Assembly: GCA_023052935.1 (NCBI GenBank)
Contig: CM041298.1
Coordinates: 65,621,838-65,685,837, forward strand
Source: Piezodorus guildinii
Lineage: Eukaryota; Arthropoda; Insecta; Hemiptera; Pentatomidae
DNA: 64,000 nucleotides
Direction of reading: 5' to 3'
Below the pieces are notes generated by a model that worked only from the letters and a program-made list of their open reading frames with translations, made no database searches and was not told the origin of the DNA. Numbering within the stretch: the first letter of the stretch is position 1; the number at the start of each line of letters is the position of its first letter. This document shows, in pieces, positions 1 through 11,256 of the stretch. The position numbers were made by a program, and so were the translations under genes.

Positions 1-211
1 AATCTTCAGTTAATTCATGGGTTGAATCTGTTACCAGTTAATATGGTTTACCTTAAGAATTCAAGTAAATTCAGTAGCTGAAGAAAAAAAAACCCTGTAT
101 TATTGAGCTTAAAAATAATTATAATAAACAAATGATTTTGGCGGTATAGCTGATGAACTCACTGAAAAAATAAGCTGTATTGGATGATTGTATAAAAAAT
201 AAATTAAATAA

Positions 212-505
212 AAAACTACCTCTACAACTCATCAAGGGTTTCGGGTTCAGTATTTATAGAGATCCATACTGTTTCACGGCCAACAGCTGTACAAGTAGGT
301 GATTAGGTCTAAATCACGCTCGGGTGCCAGGATTTTCTCCACTTTATAGAGACAGGGTGTTCCCCAGGAAGGTCTCCATACCCCAGGTTCGCTCCACGGC
401 TGAAATAACAGAATAAATAATTCTGCCTCAGTATTGGTTCGAACCTGGGACCTGAAGAACAGTAGACTAGTGCTCTACCCACTAGACCACGACCCTTCCT
501 CCAGA
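212..505 (-). repeat. tRNA-derived SINE, family A, copy 1
   Basis: Read on the minus strand, it starts with a tRNA-like head (A box TGGTCTAGTGG-like, B box GGTTCGAACC). It continues with the body shared with 23913-24215, including a GGGGTATGGAGACC-like segment and a final CCTCTACAACYC-type tail. It lies in intronic or upstream LTN1 sequence. Confidence 0.8.
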
Positions 506-858
506 TGATTATTAACTTATAAAATTTTATAAACAAAAATTCAAGCATTTCTATTAAATAAAAAAATATGTATTATTTAGTAACCATTGTAACTAAAAGA
601 AAATGTATTTTATCGATTAAATTTCTATCAACAGATATTGAAATATGAGATTATGTGAATATTGTTTAGCGATATATAGACTACTATAAAATGTATGATG
701 TGTCTATTTTTACAGTTTTAGCTGTCGCTTTTGGTGCCTAATTCTCTTGTAAAAATTTTCGTAGTATCTTTGCTAATTTGTCTAACAAGTTTTTTTTATT
801 TTATAAATAAATCATTTAATTATCTTGTGATTGTTTTCTTTCTTTGCTAGACATGAAG

Positions 859-1157
859 GAGTGACATAGTCGAGTGGATAGAGCACTTGACCACTGTTTT
901 CTGTGTCCTGGGTTAGAACCCCGGATGTGGTGGCAGAATAATTATTTATTCTTTTATTTCAGCTTTGAGGGGCCTCTAGGGTTGGAAGACACTCATGGAG
1001 AACACTTAGCCTATATAATATAAAGTGGGTACCCAAAATTAGGTGAAAAAATCTTGTGCTGAGGGTGATCTCAGCATTATCACCTGTTCGGAATGCCAGA
1101 AACAGTACAATCTGTATATGTACTGAATCCCAGACCCTTTGTGGGTGGGTTATAGAG

Positions 1158-1190
<33 letters not shown>
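859..1190 (+). repeat. tRNA-derived SINE, family A, copy 2
   Basis: The head GAGTGACATAGTCGAGTGG is followed by a B-box-like GGGTTAGAACC, the shared AAAGTGGGTACCCAAAA motif and CTGTATATGTACTGA. The copy ends in a run of about 34 T. It is more diverged than the 23913 copy. Confidence 0.75.
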
Positions 1191-1196
<6 letters not shown>

Positions 1197-1555
1197 CCTG
1201 AATGACTTTGACTTATTGTACCATTCACTCTCTTGATACAATTAGGCCATTTTAGAAACATTATCATCTTCTAAATTCATCCTTGTGTCTTTAAGTGACA
1301 GACAGTACTCAGTATTCTACAATATCTTCATTTATGGAAAGAGGTTTTTCTGAAGACCCTAATCCTAGATAATAATCCTAAGCAAGTGTTTCTGCAGGTA
1401 ATGATAAAAAAAGCAGGCAACCACTTGCCCACGAAGGAGGTTGAGAAAGATACATTCTCCTTCCTCTGATAACATGCACCACCTTCTTTAGGGGTGGTTA
1501 AAAATAAATGTGATATAAATCATATAATGAAAAATTGTTTTGTTTTTATTTTCAG

Positions 1556-4500
1556 GGAGAAGGACGTCATCCACAAATTTATAGAAGGAGTTGCAAAACT
1601 TATGCCTGAATCTGTAATATATTTCTTAGAAAAGAATGTAAAGAAAGGACAGGAGTTCTTTGTAAATAAACCTTCTCATTCATTTTGTAAGTTTCACAAT
1701 ATAAGTATATTTTTAGTTGTCTTTATTAATCTAGGATATTGTTAGAATGGCTGTCATGATCAGACAGATGTAATGTAAAAGCATTTAATGTAGCTTTAGC
1801 TTTCAAATGGTATATTATACATCAACATTTTTGTCCTTATGTTTAAAAAACCAAAAATACATTAAAAAAAATAATAGTTTTACTCTTTTCTTTTTTAGTT
1901 GGTAATCAAAGTCTTTCAACTTTTATATTTAGCTGCTTTTTATCAATCCTTATAAGATGCTATGGTTATTTTTTTTTTTAATCAACAAAATTAAAGGTAC
2001 ATTAGAGGAAGAAAATTTTAAATATTTGCATTTGAGCTCTGTCAGACTATTTCAGTAAGAATGAAACCTATATGATAATAAAGCCCATTGAATTTTACAT
2101 AGTTTTTTATTGAACTATAAAAAGGTGCAAAATAATTTATATGGCAGAACAACATTTACTGGGCTAGCTGGTACTCATAAAAGATTTAGTATCAGGGATG
2201 GAGAGGGAAACTTTCCATCTTTAGAAGTATAAAAAATCTGGTGCACGCAACACATAACTTTCACTTATCTCCGCTATTTATATTAATTTAAGAATTTTTA
2301 AACAAATTTAGAAACGAAAATAAATTGTTAAGGAATTATTTACATTGGATTTTAATAGAAACATGTGTTTTTTTAAATAATCTATTAGTCTTATCTACGG
2401 CAATCAGTTTGTTTTATCGGCTTTTCATCAATCTCAGTTAACTTTTACAATAGTATGCATAAGATAATATTTTTTCTAAAATCTTTAGCTATCCAACGGT
2501 ATATTATACATCTATACTACTATTCTGGTGCTCAAAAACACAAAGTTTGTGTTAAAAAATATGTTTGCACTTTTTTCCTTTAATTGTTTATCGAATTTCA
2601 AATTAAATTTTCATATTTAGCTGTTATTTATCAATGCTGACTAGTTGATGTGCCTAATTTTTTGAAATCTATAAAATTAAAGGTACTTTAGTTGAAGAAA
2701 ATTTAAAATATTGGCATTTAAGTCCTGTCATACTATTTCAATCAGAATAAAACCTATATCGTATTAAAGCTTATCAAATTTTACATTGATATAGGGAGTT
2801 TAATCAAAATTGTTGGAGCCGTTTTTGAGAAAATCATAAAAAGGTGCAAAATGCAGGGTATAAAGTGGCTCTTCTGCTTAGCCGATTTTGATGAAAAAGT
2901 TTTATATCATTCACTATTATAGAAGAGTGTAAGTGTAAGAGAAAAGTGTAACATGTGTTAATAAAGAATGCATATGAACAAAAGTAGGAAGAGATTGTTT
3001 CCAATCAATATGATCACATGAAAAAGTTTTTATTACATCAGGTTGTAATCAACTCAGGCCTATAGTTGTCTCAAATATACAAGTTCAGTTTCATAGGACT
3101 TTTTGTTTACGCGCTGGACTTATCACACACACACACACACATACAGACACACTGATCTTTTTGCGGGACTTGGTCATTTGTACTTAGGGAACCCTAAAAT
3201 GTGTATTTCCATTGAAAACTGGAATTCGAAAATTTTCAAGATCGCAATACTTTCCCTTACTATATATTTCATATATAGGTAAGTGAAAGTAAAAAATTAT
3301 TTTCTTATACAATTATTATAATGATAATTTAAATTACAGCTGATTGGACTAGTGAAAAACTGAGCCACTTGGGCTGTTGGCTTCTTGCTGAGCTGATGGC
3401 TACTTTACCTGCGGTTGTGAGGCAGTGGGCTTCAGAAGCGGAACCGAAACAACTTGCATTTATTGACAGGCTTGTTACAGCCTTTATATCACCTAATCTA
3501 GCTGCCAGGGAGATGTCCGCCATTAATAAGCAGCAGAAATCATTTGATAACATGAAGGTATAGTTATAGCATTATTTTTGATGTAATAAAAAAAATATAT
3601 ATTTGTATTTCTTTGTCCAAATTATGGAGCTCCTTTTATTGTTTTATTTGCATTTTATAGGTTTACACCCATCCCTCTGTGCGAGAAGTTGTAGCAGTTT
3701 ATACAGTCGAAGAAAGTTCGACAGAGTTGGTTGTCCAGTTGGCTTATAATCACCCTTTGTCACCGCCAAAAGTCGATATTTCAAAGGCCATGATCTCGTC
3801 AATACAGACCCGTCAGTGGTTGAAGCAGCTTACCATATTTTTAACCCATCAGGTATTATGTTTTTGGTTTACTGTTAAATATTTATAAATCTAGTGTCCG
3901 ATCATGTGAGCGAATATACAAGGAACAAGATAAAGGGAATGAAAAAAAAAAAAAAAAAGCAGTGTTAACTTTTATATTATATTCTTATTTACTCTCTCCA
4001 TTACCTTAAGTAGCCTGGTATAATGATGAAAATAAAATGCTATCACCTCATGGAATATATTCATAATTATATGACTTTATTATTATATTTACAAACATTT
4101 TTAAGATTCAATGGTTTATTCAGAGTTTAGGAGAATATGAACATTTTTTTTTTTTTAAACCTGCAAATAATTACACTATGTATTATTATTTTCAAATAAT
4201 TATACATTATCAATAAAAAAAAACTGGCACAACTAGATTTTTGCGAATATCTTTTTTTAAACCAAAATTAACCTTCCAAGTTTTTTCTTAGCGAAGTTTA
4301 TACTGTATGCTTTTAAGAGACACAAGGGAAAATTAAGAAAAAACAATGTAATAAAAAGGAAAAAATTTAATATTACAAAACGAAATATCATAAAAATAAA
4401 AATTGACTTCTTTACGTTTTTAAACTTTAATTAAACAAAAAATTGCATCCTCAATACCAGGTATTCCCTCCTCTGGCTCTGATGACTGCTTCAATCCTCC

Positions 4501-6801
4501 CAGGTATATTTTGGATGAGGATATATAGCTACCAGTTCATGGAGTATGGCCTCCAACTCTTCTACTAGAAGTCCTGGTTTGGTTGAAGGGTTTGGCTGCC
4601 GTCGGACACACTTCCCTAACTAGTCCCATAGCTGTTCTATAAGATTCAGGTTTGGGTTTCGAGCTGACCACGGTAGAGTACAGATGCCGACCTCATCCAG
4701 GTACTCTGTCACTACATTTGTCGTGTGTGGCTGGACATTGTCATGCTTAGGCGAAAATTATCGCCAATGAAAGGCTTAAAAGGCATCACATATTTCTCTA
4801 GAACTTCCGTAATGTACAAAATTGGTTTGAGGGTCTGTCTGTTGAACACACGGAAGTTTGTTCTCGCTTGTGCTGTGATACTTCCCCACACCATAACAGA
4901 CCCACCTGCGTAACTCACCGTTTCAGCAATGTTCCACTGACTGTACCTCTCTTCCCTTCTTCTTCATAATCTTACTCAGCCATCCTGAGTATACAGGTTA
5001 AACCTGGACTCGTCGCTGAACATAACAGAGGTCCAATCAAGCCAGTCTAGTTATTTTGTTCTTGGTAAAATTGAAGGTGAGCTGCCGTCAACTGAGGACC
5101 TGTTGCTGGGACCCTGGAGTGCAAATTTACTTCGGCGAGCCTTCCCCTTATTGTGCATACACTCACGTTCACCTGGCAAACGATTCCCAGCCGACAAGCG
5201 GTTTCTACAGCTTTCTGTTTATGGTTCCTTAATGTTTGCATCATGATAAAACAATCATCTGCTGTTCGTAAAATTTGTAAAAGTAGGACAGGACTGTGAG
5301 GTCGTTTGGCTCAACATAAGCATCTGTTTCGAAGTGGCATGGTTGAATGGTAACATTATGGTGAAACTGAGATTTTTCCCATTCCACAATCAATGGTTTC
5401 GATTTCACTTCTTTTTTTTTTTTGTTGTCAGATGCCTTTTTCTGGGAGGACTGTTCTTTTTGTTTCTTCGTGCGTTCCTGGATTGGACTGATTGGGACGG
5501 CCCAAGGAGGTCATCAGGCTATCGATTGGAGAACTGCTACTGCTCCTGACCAAGCTGGTTTTCTATGGGTAGAGGTGTCCCTCATCTGTCTGCTATTACT
5601 TTGTAGATGTTGTCTTCTTGGCCGGAATCCACAAACCAAACTTCCTCAAACAAATTCTGAGTCCCATTCTCTAGCCGTTCCTAGTCCCAGTGTAGATTGG
5701 GTTCGTCTTCGGAAAATTGGTTGTCTGAGTCAGCTGTGGGTTTGGGAACTAGTGACAGTAACAGGTGTCACCTTGATTGTATCAGACATCTGAAACACAC
5801 GAAAAACTATCAAAAAGGATAGTTAATGTGAATGCAAAAAATGCCAGACCTTTAACAAATCCAGAAATTTGTAATAGGAGGTGGGAGAGGAAGCTTAATA
5901 ATTCACTAATCAAAATAATATGCCATGTTACCATAAACCTGGCAAAGTGAACCTCAGTCAACCTTCTATATACCATTGGATAGTTCAAGAACTTTTCACA
6001 GTGTACTGTAGCTCACCTTAGTTTTTTCCCCTATGTAAACAAAATTTCTGCTATTTTACAATTCCAGTCGGCAGTTTCTACAGAAAATCATATGCGAATT
6101 CACATATCACGAATTCAAATTCGTAACCTAGAACCCTCCAGAACTACTAAAAACTAGCCAAAAAACTGTATACTTACCTTCTTCCCGTGAAATTGCATCT
6201 TGGGAACACCATGAGGATGTAATAAAAATAAAAACCTTTTCACTAGGAAACCATAAAAAAACAATGTTGCCAAGGATGTTAAATATCGCCAACATGATAC
6301 ATAGAGTAAGGAACAACAGAGGTATGCTGTAATGGTATACTGAGGTACACCTTCCAAGATAAGGATTAATAAAATAAAAATTTTGTTAACTATGATTTTT
6401 CTTTTTCCTGGTACATGTATTAAATTTATATTCTTAAATAAAAGTTAATTTTGAAATTTATGTATTTTATAATTATTTTCTATTTTAGAATGGTTCTATA
6501 TGGGATGGTCTCGTCTTATGGAAAAGCAATTTAGATAAGAAGTTCGAAGGGATCGACGAATGTTATATTTGTTTCTCTATTCTACATAATACAACCCATC
6601 AACTCCCCAAGCTCTCTTGCCACACTTGTAAAAAGAAGTTTCATTCTTATTGTCTTGTAAGTCTTCTTGCTTATTCCCTACTATTATGTGAATTCACTTT
6701 TATGATAAAGTTAAATTTCAATTTTTTTTTTTTTGTTTCAGTATAAATGGTTTTCAACGAGCCACAAGTCGACCTGTCCCATTTGCCGGGCAATATTTTG
6801 A
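1556..6801 (+). CDS. LTN1: Listerin E3 ubiquitin ligase, C-terminal part (five 3' exons)
   Basis: Listerin is the RING E3 ligase that ubiquitinates nascent chains stuck on 60S subunits after ribosome stalling. Five exons are readable: 1556-1686, 3340-3557, 3661-3852, 6489-6656 and 6742-6801, giving about 255 residues. All junctions have AG acceptors and GT donors and their phases agree. The middle exons carry the RWD-like stretch before the RING ([20 protein letters not shown], then WLKQL and FLTHQ). The last two carry the RING and end at TGA. Order and spacing match the C-terminus of animal Listerin as I remember it. The gene starts left of the window; no further exon was found in 1-1555. 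The introns contain element X copies, a Tc1-like element and possible minus-strand exons. Identity is firm; exact splice sites are inferred. Confidence 0.9.
1785..2142 (+). repeat. Element X, internal fragment
   Basis: It matches the middle of element X, from the GGTATATTATACAT motif through AAATTAAAGGTACATTAGA to AAAAAGGTGCAAAAT. Both ends are missing. It lies 84 bases before a nearly full copy in the same orientation. Confidence 0.6.
2226..3298 (+). repeat. Element X, near full-length copy
   Basis: It begins AAAAAATCTGGTGCACGCAA, followed by the left inverted-repeat segment CTTTCACTTA. It ends ATATATAGGTAAGTGAAAGT, the right counterpart. Internal landmarks shared with other copies are AACGGTATATTATACAT, AAAAGGTGCAAAATGC, a CACACACA tract and ATCGCAATACTTTCCCTTAC. 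At about 1.07 kb it is one of the longest copies. A run in the frame around [20 protein letters not shown] stays open for more than 40 codons. Confidence 0.75.
4435..5330 (-). mobile_element. Tc1-like transposon, decayed transposase
   Basis: The minus strand reads through pieces of a Tc1-family transposase. First comes a helix-turn-helix part (about 5244-5050: [26 protein letters not shown]). Next are [19 protein letters not shown] residues, [20 protein letters not shown] and FIGDNF. A C-terminal part follows, resembling [16 protein letters not shown] with the last catalytic region. Stops and frameshifts interrupt it, so it is inactive. No clear terminal inverted repeats were found. It sits inside the LTN1 intron 3853-6488. 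Confidence 0.8.
5340..6360 (-). pseudogene. Possible antisense exons or decayed gene inside LTN1 intron
   Basis: On the minus strand, an open stretch around 6340-6178 encodes a hydrophobic segment ([19 protein letters not shown], then [15 protein letters not shown]). It runs into a strong donor-like GTAAGTAT at about 6177. A polypyrimidine-rich acceptor (TTTCGTGTGTTTCAG) precedes 5793, where ATGTCTGATACAATC starts. In the joined frame only 19 further codons remain before TGA. Another frame below it reads as an acidic then basic protein but is broken by several stops ([35 protein letters not shown]). I do not recognise the product. It may be a decayed gene, a retrocopy or chance; the plus-strand reading frame over the same bases has no support. 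Confidence 0.3.
6489..6801 (+). CDS. LTN1: LTN1 RING domain exons (last two exons)
   Basis: Exon 6489-6656 contains the first half of the zinc-binding domain: CYIC, then CHTC followed by KKKFHSYC. Exon 6742-6801 continues with [19 protein letters not shown] and the stop codon. The Cys/His ladder (CxxC, CxxC, H, C, CxxC) is complete, so the ligase domain looks functional. The domain sits at the extreme C-terminus, as in Listerin of other animals. The 85-bp intron splits the domain between the Cys-Leu and Tyr-Lys-Trp codons in phase 0. Confidence 0.93.
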
Positions 6802-6847
6802 TTTACCCTTTAGATAATCCTCAGGGTCCTGTAAACTATTTTTTTCT

Positions 6848-6853
6848 AATAAA
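6848..6853 (+). terminator. LTN1: Poly(A) signal of LTN1
   Basis: AATAAA lies 47 bases after the LTN1 stop codon, in an AT-rich tract. It is the first such hexamer downstream. Its use is inferred from position only. Confidence 0.5.
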
Positions 6854-6984
6854 TAAATTTATTTATTTTGTTACATAAAAGTTGTTATCTCATTCTTAAA
6901 TATCCTACAAATAATGGTTACTTTGTCTTGGTTTGGAGTCAATTCCCTAAAACAACTAATTTTAATAAAGTGTTTTGATGATTA

Positions 6985-7242
6985 GGAAACAGCGTGGTGA
7001 ATTAAGCACTTGTCTACTGTTCTCGGGGTCCTGGGTTCGAACCAGGGGTGAGGCAGAATTATTTATTCTGTTATTGCAGCTGCTCAGTGACCCTAAGGTA
7101 AGGAAACCCTCTTGGTACACCCAAAAATTGAGGAAAAACCTGGTGGCTGACCGTGACCAAGGCTTAATCACCAACATACAAGGACTTAGGCCATAGAATA
7201 GTATGAACCTACTTGTACTTAAAGGTAGAGGTACAGGTTTAG
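6985..7242 (+). repeat. tRNA-derived SINE, family A, copy 3
   Basis: The head CAGCGTGGTGAATTAAGCAC is followed by GGTCCTGGGTTCGAACC (B box). TTATTTATTCTGTTATTGCA and a diverged body follow, ending GGTAGAGGTACAGGTTTA. It lies just downstream of LTN1. Confidence 0.8.
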
Positions 7243-8840
7243 ATGATAAGTTACTTAAGTACTGGGAGAGAAAACTGGTTGAAGGTAAGGTGTCCCAGAG
7301 CAACAAAGGAAAACTATGTTTTAAATAATAAATAATGGTAAAAAAAAAAGAAAAGATTTTGAAAGAAAAAATTATCATGAGATATAAAAATAAGATGATT
7401 TTGCAGTGAAAGAGTTAAAAATATTACACAACTGAACAAATACTGCAAAAACTGATTTAAAAGTTTACTTGGATTACTTTATGGGGAGTACACAGAGAAA
7501 CTGGCTGAGATCAATATTAAATATTTTAGATCAATCTTTATTACGATTAAATTATTATAAAATTGATGGACTAAATATTTTTTGACTTCTTCAAAAATTT
7601 ATAATCAACATATGCCAATTTAAGTTGTTGAATTCAGTCAGACAATTAAATTTAAGATTTATAAGCCCTCAATTCATTAGATTGTGATGGTCAACACAGG
7701 AGAAATTGCATTTTAAATCATAACTATAAAATTAGATGTAAAAGATATATATTTAAAATTAAACTTACTTATACTAAAATTTTCGAACCAAAACTATATT
7801 TTCAAATTATTTTATTTAATATTTAGTAATTAACTTTTTAAGACTGTAGTGAAAATAGTGATAAAATTACTGCATAAAATAGCTGATATGCCGATCAATC
7901 AGAAGCGATCATGATCAATTTAGATCCACCAAACTGTTAGACGTAGCCAAAGTTCTAATAGGTTAGATGAATCCAGTGGATAATTTTTATCAGATAAACG
8001 TAGGTTGTTGACTTGATCTGGTAGGTTTTTATCAGATACAACAGAATTAAATACTGAAGTATCAGATCCAAGAAATTAAAGCATCTACCCAAGCATAGTA
8101 ATGACTGGAAGGCTCCAAGTACGTAAGCAGGCCAAGCCACGCATATTAGTTTATTAATTTTTTTTGTCCAGGATAAACATTTGAGATTTATTGATTGTCT
8201 TGTGCAGATTCTAGTAACATTTATTGTTAATTACCTTATAAATTAGCTATTTACTTTTTATTTCATCACCAGAAAGCTTATTTTTAATTATGGACTAATG
8301 TAGGTTGATAATGCTTAAAATACTGTTACATTACTCTCATTTAATCTGAGGTCTCAAAAGATGGATTTTCCAATGCCTAAGGGTTTGAAATAAACTTACA
8401 CTTGTAAATTTTATTCTGAATATTAAATTTCATAATGAAGGGTTAAAAAAGAGGTGAAGATGTGAAAACTTGAACAGATAATATAGCTTTAAAGAGAGTA
8501 AATTTCTAGGAATTGGATAAAATTCCAGCTTAATTACTAAAGGTTCAAGTACAATGATCCTGAGTAAATTACACATTTAAAAACTTTCCATCTGTTATTT
8601 CCTATTCTAATTATACTAGGTGAAGACAAAAATTGAAAAGAATGATAATTCAAGAAGATGTGCAAGACAATGTTATGGTTAACAAACTTTTTTAAAAACC
8701 GAAACAGGTATACTATCTTATAAATAAAAAAAAGATGCTAATGTACAAACGTAGCTAAAATAAAAATCTTTCTTGAAGCTAAAAATAATCTGGACAACTA
8801 TTACTGAGAAAATAATGTGGTATACTTTATATAATTATTT
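7243..8840. other. AT-rich spacer, no feature seen
   Basis: This intergenic DNA lies between LTN1 and the small minus-strand gene. Only short chance reading frames occur, and I saw no repeat shared with the rest of the window. Confidence 0.5.
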
Positions 8841-8848
8841 ATTTTATT
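8838..8848 (-). terminator. Poly(A) signals after the small gene
   Basis: On the minus strand, two overlapping AATAAA hexamers lie 15-25 bases past the stop codon of the 83-residue frame. Confidence 0.45.
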
Positions 8849-8862
8849 AATACATCATCTTC

Positions 8863-9114
8863 CTAGATCTTTTTTCTTAACAAACTTTTTTTCATATGGT
8901 ACAAATGTAAAAGTTTAGTTTTATATGTCAGGTAACGTGATCTAAGGGTGTTTAGTTCCTCATTAAAAATCTGATTCAACATTATATTGTAGGCCAGAAG
9001 TTGGTCTGTCCGAAACATTTCCCATTTTATCAAATGATCGGATTCCATTGATCGGTCTGATAAATAAAGTAAGAGCCAATCTGGTGGTTTTAATAAAATT
9101 TCTGCTTGAGACAT
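8863..9114 (-). CDS. Unrecognised small protein, 83 residues
   Basis: The ATG at 9114 opens a frame of 83 codons ending in TAG at 8863. The protein starts MSQAEILLKPPDWLLLYLSD, is rich in Leu, Lys and Tyr, has a single Pro-Pro pair and no Cys, and ends in a basic tail (MKKSLLRKKI). It looks helical, possibly coiled coil after residue 40, with no signal peptide or membrane segment. Gene-like signals surround it: a pyrimidine-rich acceptor (TTTCTTATTTTTAG) ends at 9145, 30 bases before the ATG, with an in-frame stop between. Two overlapping AATAAA signals follow within 30 bases of the stop. I infer a 5' UTR exon farther upstream, which would make it divergent from FAAP100. I do not recognise the family. 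Confidence 0.5.
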   Translation of the reverse strand: MSQAEILLKPPDWLLLYLSDRSMESDHLIKWEMFRTDQLLAYNIMLNQIFNEELNTLRSRYLTYKTKLLHLYHMKKSLLRKKI

Positions 9115-9534
9115 ATCAAAATTTTCTTTCAACAGTTAGTGCTCCTAAAAATAAGAAATCACAAATAGTGAAAATAGAAAAAACAAAGACCATATTTTTT
9201 CATTCAGGTTTATATACTTCATTCAAGTCAGGGTTGATTGTTTATAGTTAGGAATAATATTAAATAAAATGTAAAATTTAAACAATTTACATACTAATAG
9301 TGACCGAAACCCTCAGATTTATTCCCAAGTACTTCATTTTCAAGTTCAAATTAATTTTCTATTTTAAAAAAGCATAGCAATTAAACCTATTTCTATTTAG
9401 TAGATATAAATACTTAATATGGTTTGATTAAACAAAAGAAATGATTTCAATAATAATAAAAGTTTATTTGAAAGTCAATTCCTGTTAAGAAAAAACAGAA
9501 AGAAACCCATAACAATTCCTCATTTATCACCAGT

Positions 9535-9800
9535 ACTGGGCTCACCTACAGCAGGGTGACTAGCATAACAGCCTCCTATGCCAAAGGTCATGGGTTCAAA
9601 CCCGCAGGTGGTCCTAGGATTTTTATAATGGGAGTAAAAAATCTATAGTTATGCCGTCCTTTGGAGGGGAGGTGAAAAGGTGGTCTTGAGCCTGTGCGAT
9701 GTCAGGTACTCGTTAAAGATCCCTATTCTAATTAAACCTGGATAGAGGCAAAATTTAGGAATCCCACTGTAGCATCGTCTGATTAGCCACAGTAATAAAC
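9535..9800 (+). repeat. tRNA-derived SINE, family B, copy 1
   Basis: The tRNA-like head GTGACTAGCATAACAGCC is followed by a B box GGGTTCAAACCC. The body then carries ATGGGAGTAAAAAATC, GTCAGGTACTCGTTAAAGAT and a tail CACTGTAGCATCGTCTGATT. Four other copies in the window share this order. Confidence 0.8.
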
Positions 9801-10589
9801 TTTAATATTTATAAACTATTTCTATTTTTACAAAGTCAATATTAACGATATTTAATTGATTATTAAATTAATTTAATTGTTTTTTTCAACTATCCCAGAC
9901 ACCCTCCACAATTTCTAGTCATTTTCTGCACTGCATTCATGCATCAACCTCTGACACTGCCTCTCTTTTATACTTCTTTTATTAACAGCTTAAATTTATT
10001 CAGTAAACGTATTTTAAACTTCCATTCTCAAACCATTTAAGTGATTTAAAAATACAAAACAGACCTGTTTTAACAAATTCAATTTCTAACTTACTTTTCC
10101 GATTTCTCTAAAACATATATTGATTCCAAACCAATTTCAGTAGGCTTGAACTGTAAATTATACTAATAACTTTTGTGATTTAAACCAACCCCTAACTGGA
10201 CTGCTAACAAAACTGTTTACTAATGGCACTAACTGCGAAAAGACATGAGGCAAGTAACATGTTTTCAATGTTTAGAGAAAATAATTAATAAGGTGAACTT
10301 ATTAAATTTCAAGTTATTTAATTTGATCCTTAATTTTATGAATAAAAACGATGCTGAACTGTAGTGTCAAATTTTTGTAACAACGTAAATATTACTTTAA
10401 TTCCAAAGAGCTATATTAATGTAGATACATAAAGTTAACAATAGTTCATGTTGTATAACAAATATATAAAGTAGACTTCAACATCATCCATTTTATTTTG
10501 TATATATATATATATTTTTTATTGTAAATAACGAAATTTTGTCAGAACATTGTAATTTTTAAAAATAAATTTTTTGTTTATTTATTTAA

Positions 10590-10752
10590 CGTAAATTTTT
10601 GGTACTGTGTCGAATTGGACGAGGCTACAGTGGGAGTCTTAAATTTGTGCTATCCACGTTTTAATGGGATAAAAATCTTTAAGAAGTACCTGACATCGCA
10701 GATATTTTACGTCCCCTCCGAAGGATAGCATAACCAAGGATTTTTATTTTGC
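10590..10752 (-). repeat. tRNA-derived SINE, family B, copy 2 (truncated)
   Basis: The minus strand matches the 3' two thirds of family B (GAAGTACCTGACATC and CCCCTCCGAAGGATAGCATA read on plus). The tRNA-like head is missing, as expected of a 5'-truncated retrocopy. Confidence 0.7.
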
Positions 10753-11256
10753 AATGTATATGCCGATATCTATTTGGTCTTGGTTGTAATAAATTTGTCT
10801 CAAAGTCTTAGAAAATATTGCCTTCTTCTGAATTTAATGAAACATTTGTGAAACCACCTTAAAGGATAAAATAATGAATAACAAATGAAATGGAAACTAT
10901 CTGAAAAATATTAATTCTTGAGTGGAACAACATTAGACGTGAGGATGCTATAAATTAGTTAAATAAATGCCCACAAGGCTAAAATGTGTTATCAAATAAA
11001 AAGATTCACTAGCTAAATATTGAATCCATTTTAGTTAATTCCTGAAGTATTTTTGACCCTCTCTTGCAGTTGATCGATTCATTAGAGAGTGGCTTTTGTC
11101 AACTTCAAGCCTTTATCAATTTTAGCGGGAATGGAAGTTTTGAATGAGTGTTGAAGGCTTTGATGAGCTTGATGAAAAAAAAATTAGTTTTCTTAAATCT
11201 TTTGAGTGAAGATTTCTTTCTAGTAGATAGAATAAACAACGTATCTGATGCTTTAA

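Noticed and set aside
959..1267. Minus-strand frame with a long Lys run
   Set aside because: It is produced by the poly(T) tail of SINE copy 2.
5422..5793. 123-codon plus-strand frame with Cys- and Leu-rich product
   Set aside because: It has no homology or splice context. The minus strand over the same bases has better exon-like signals.
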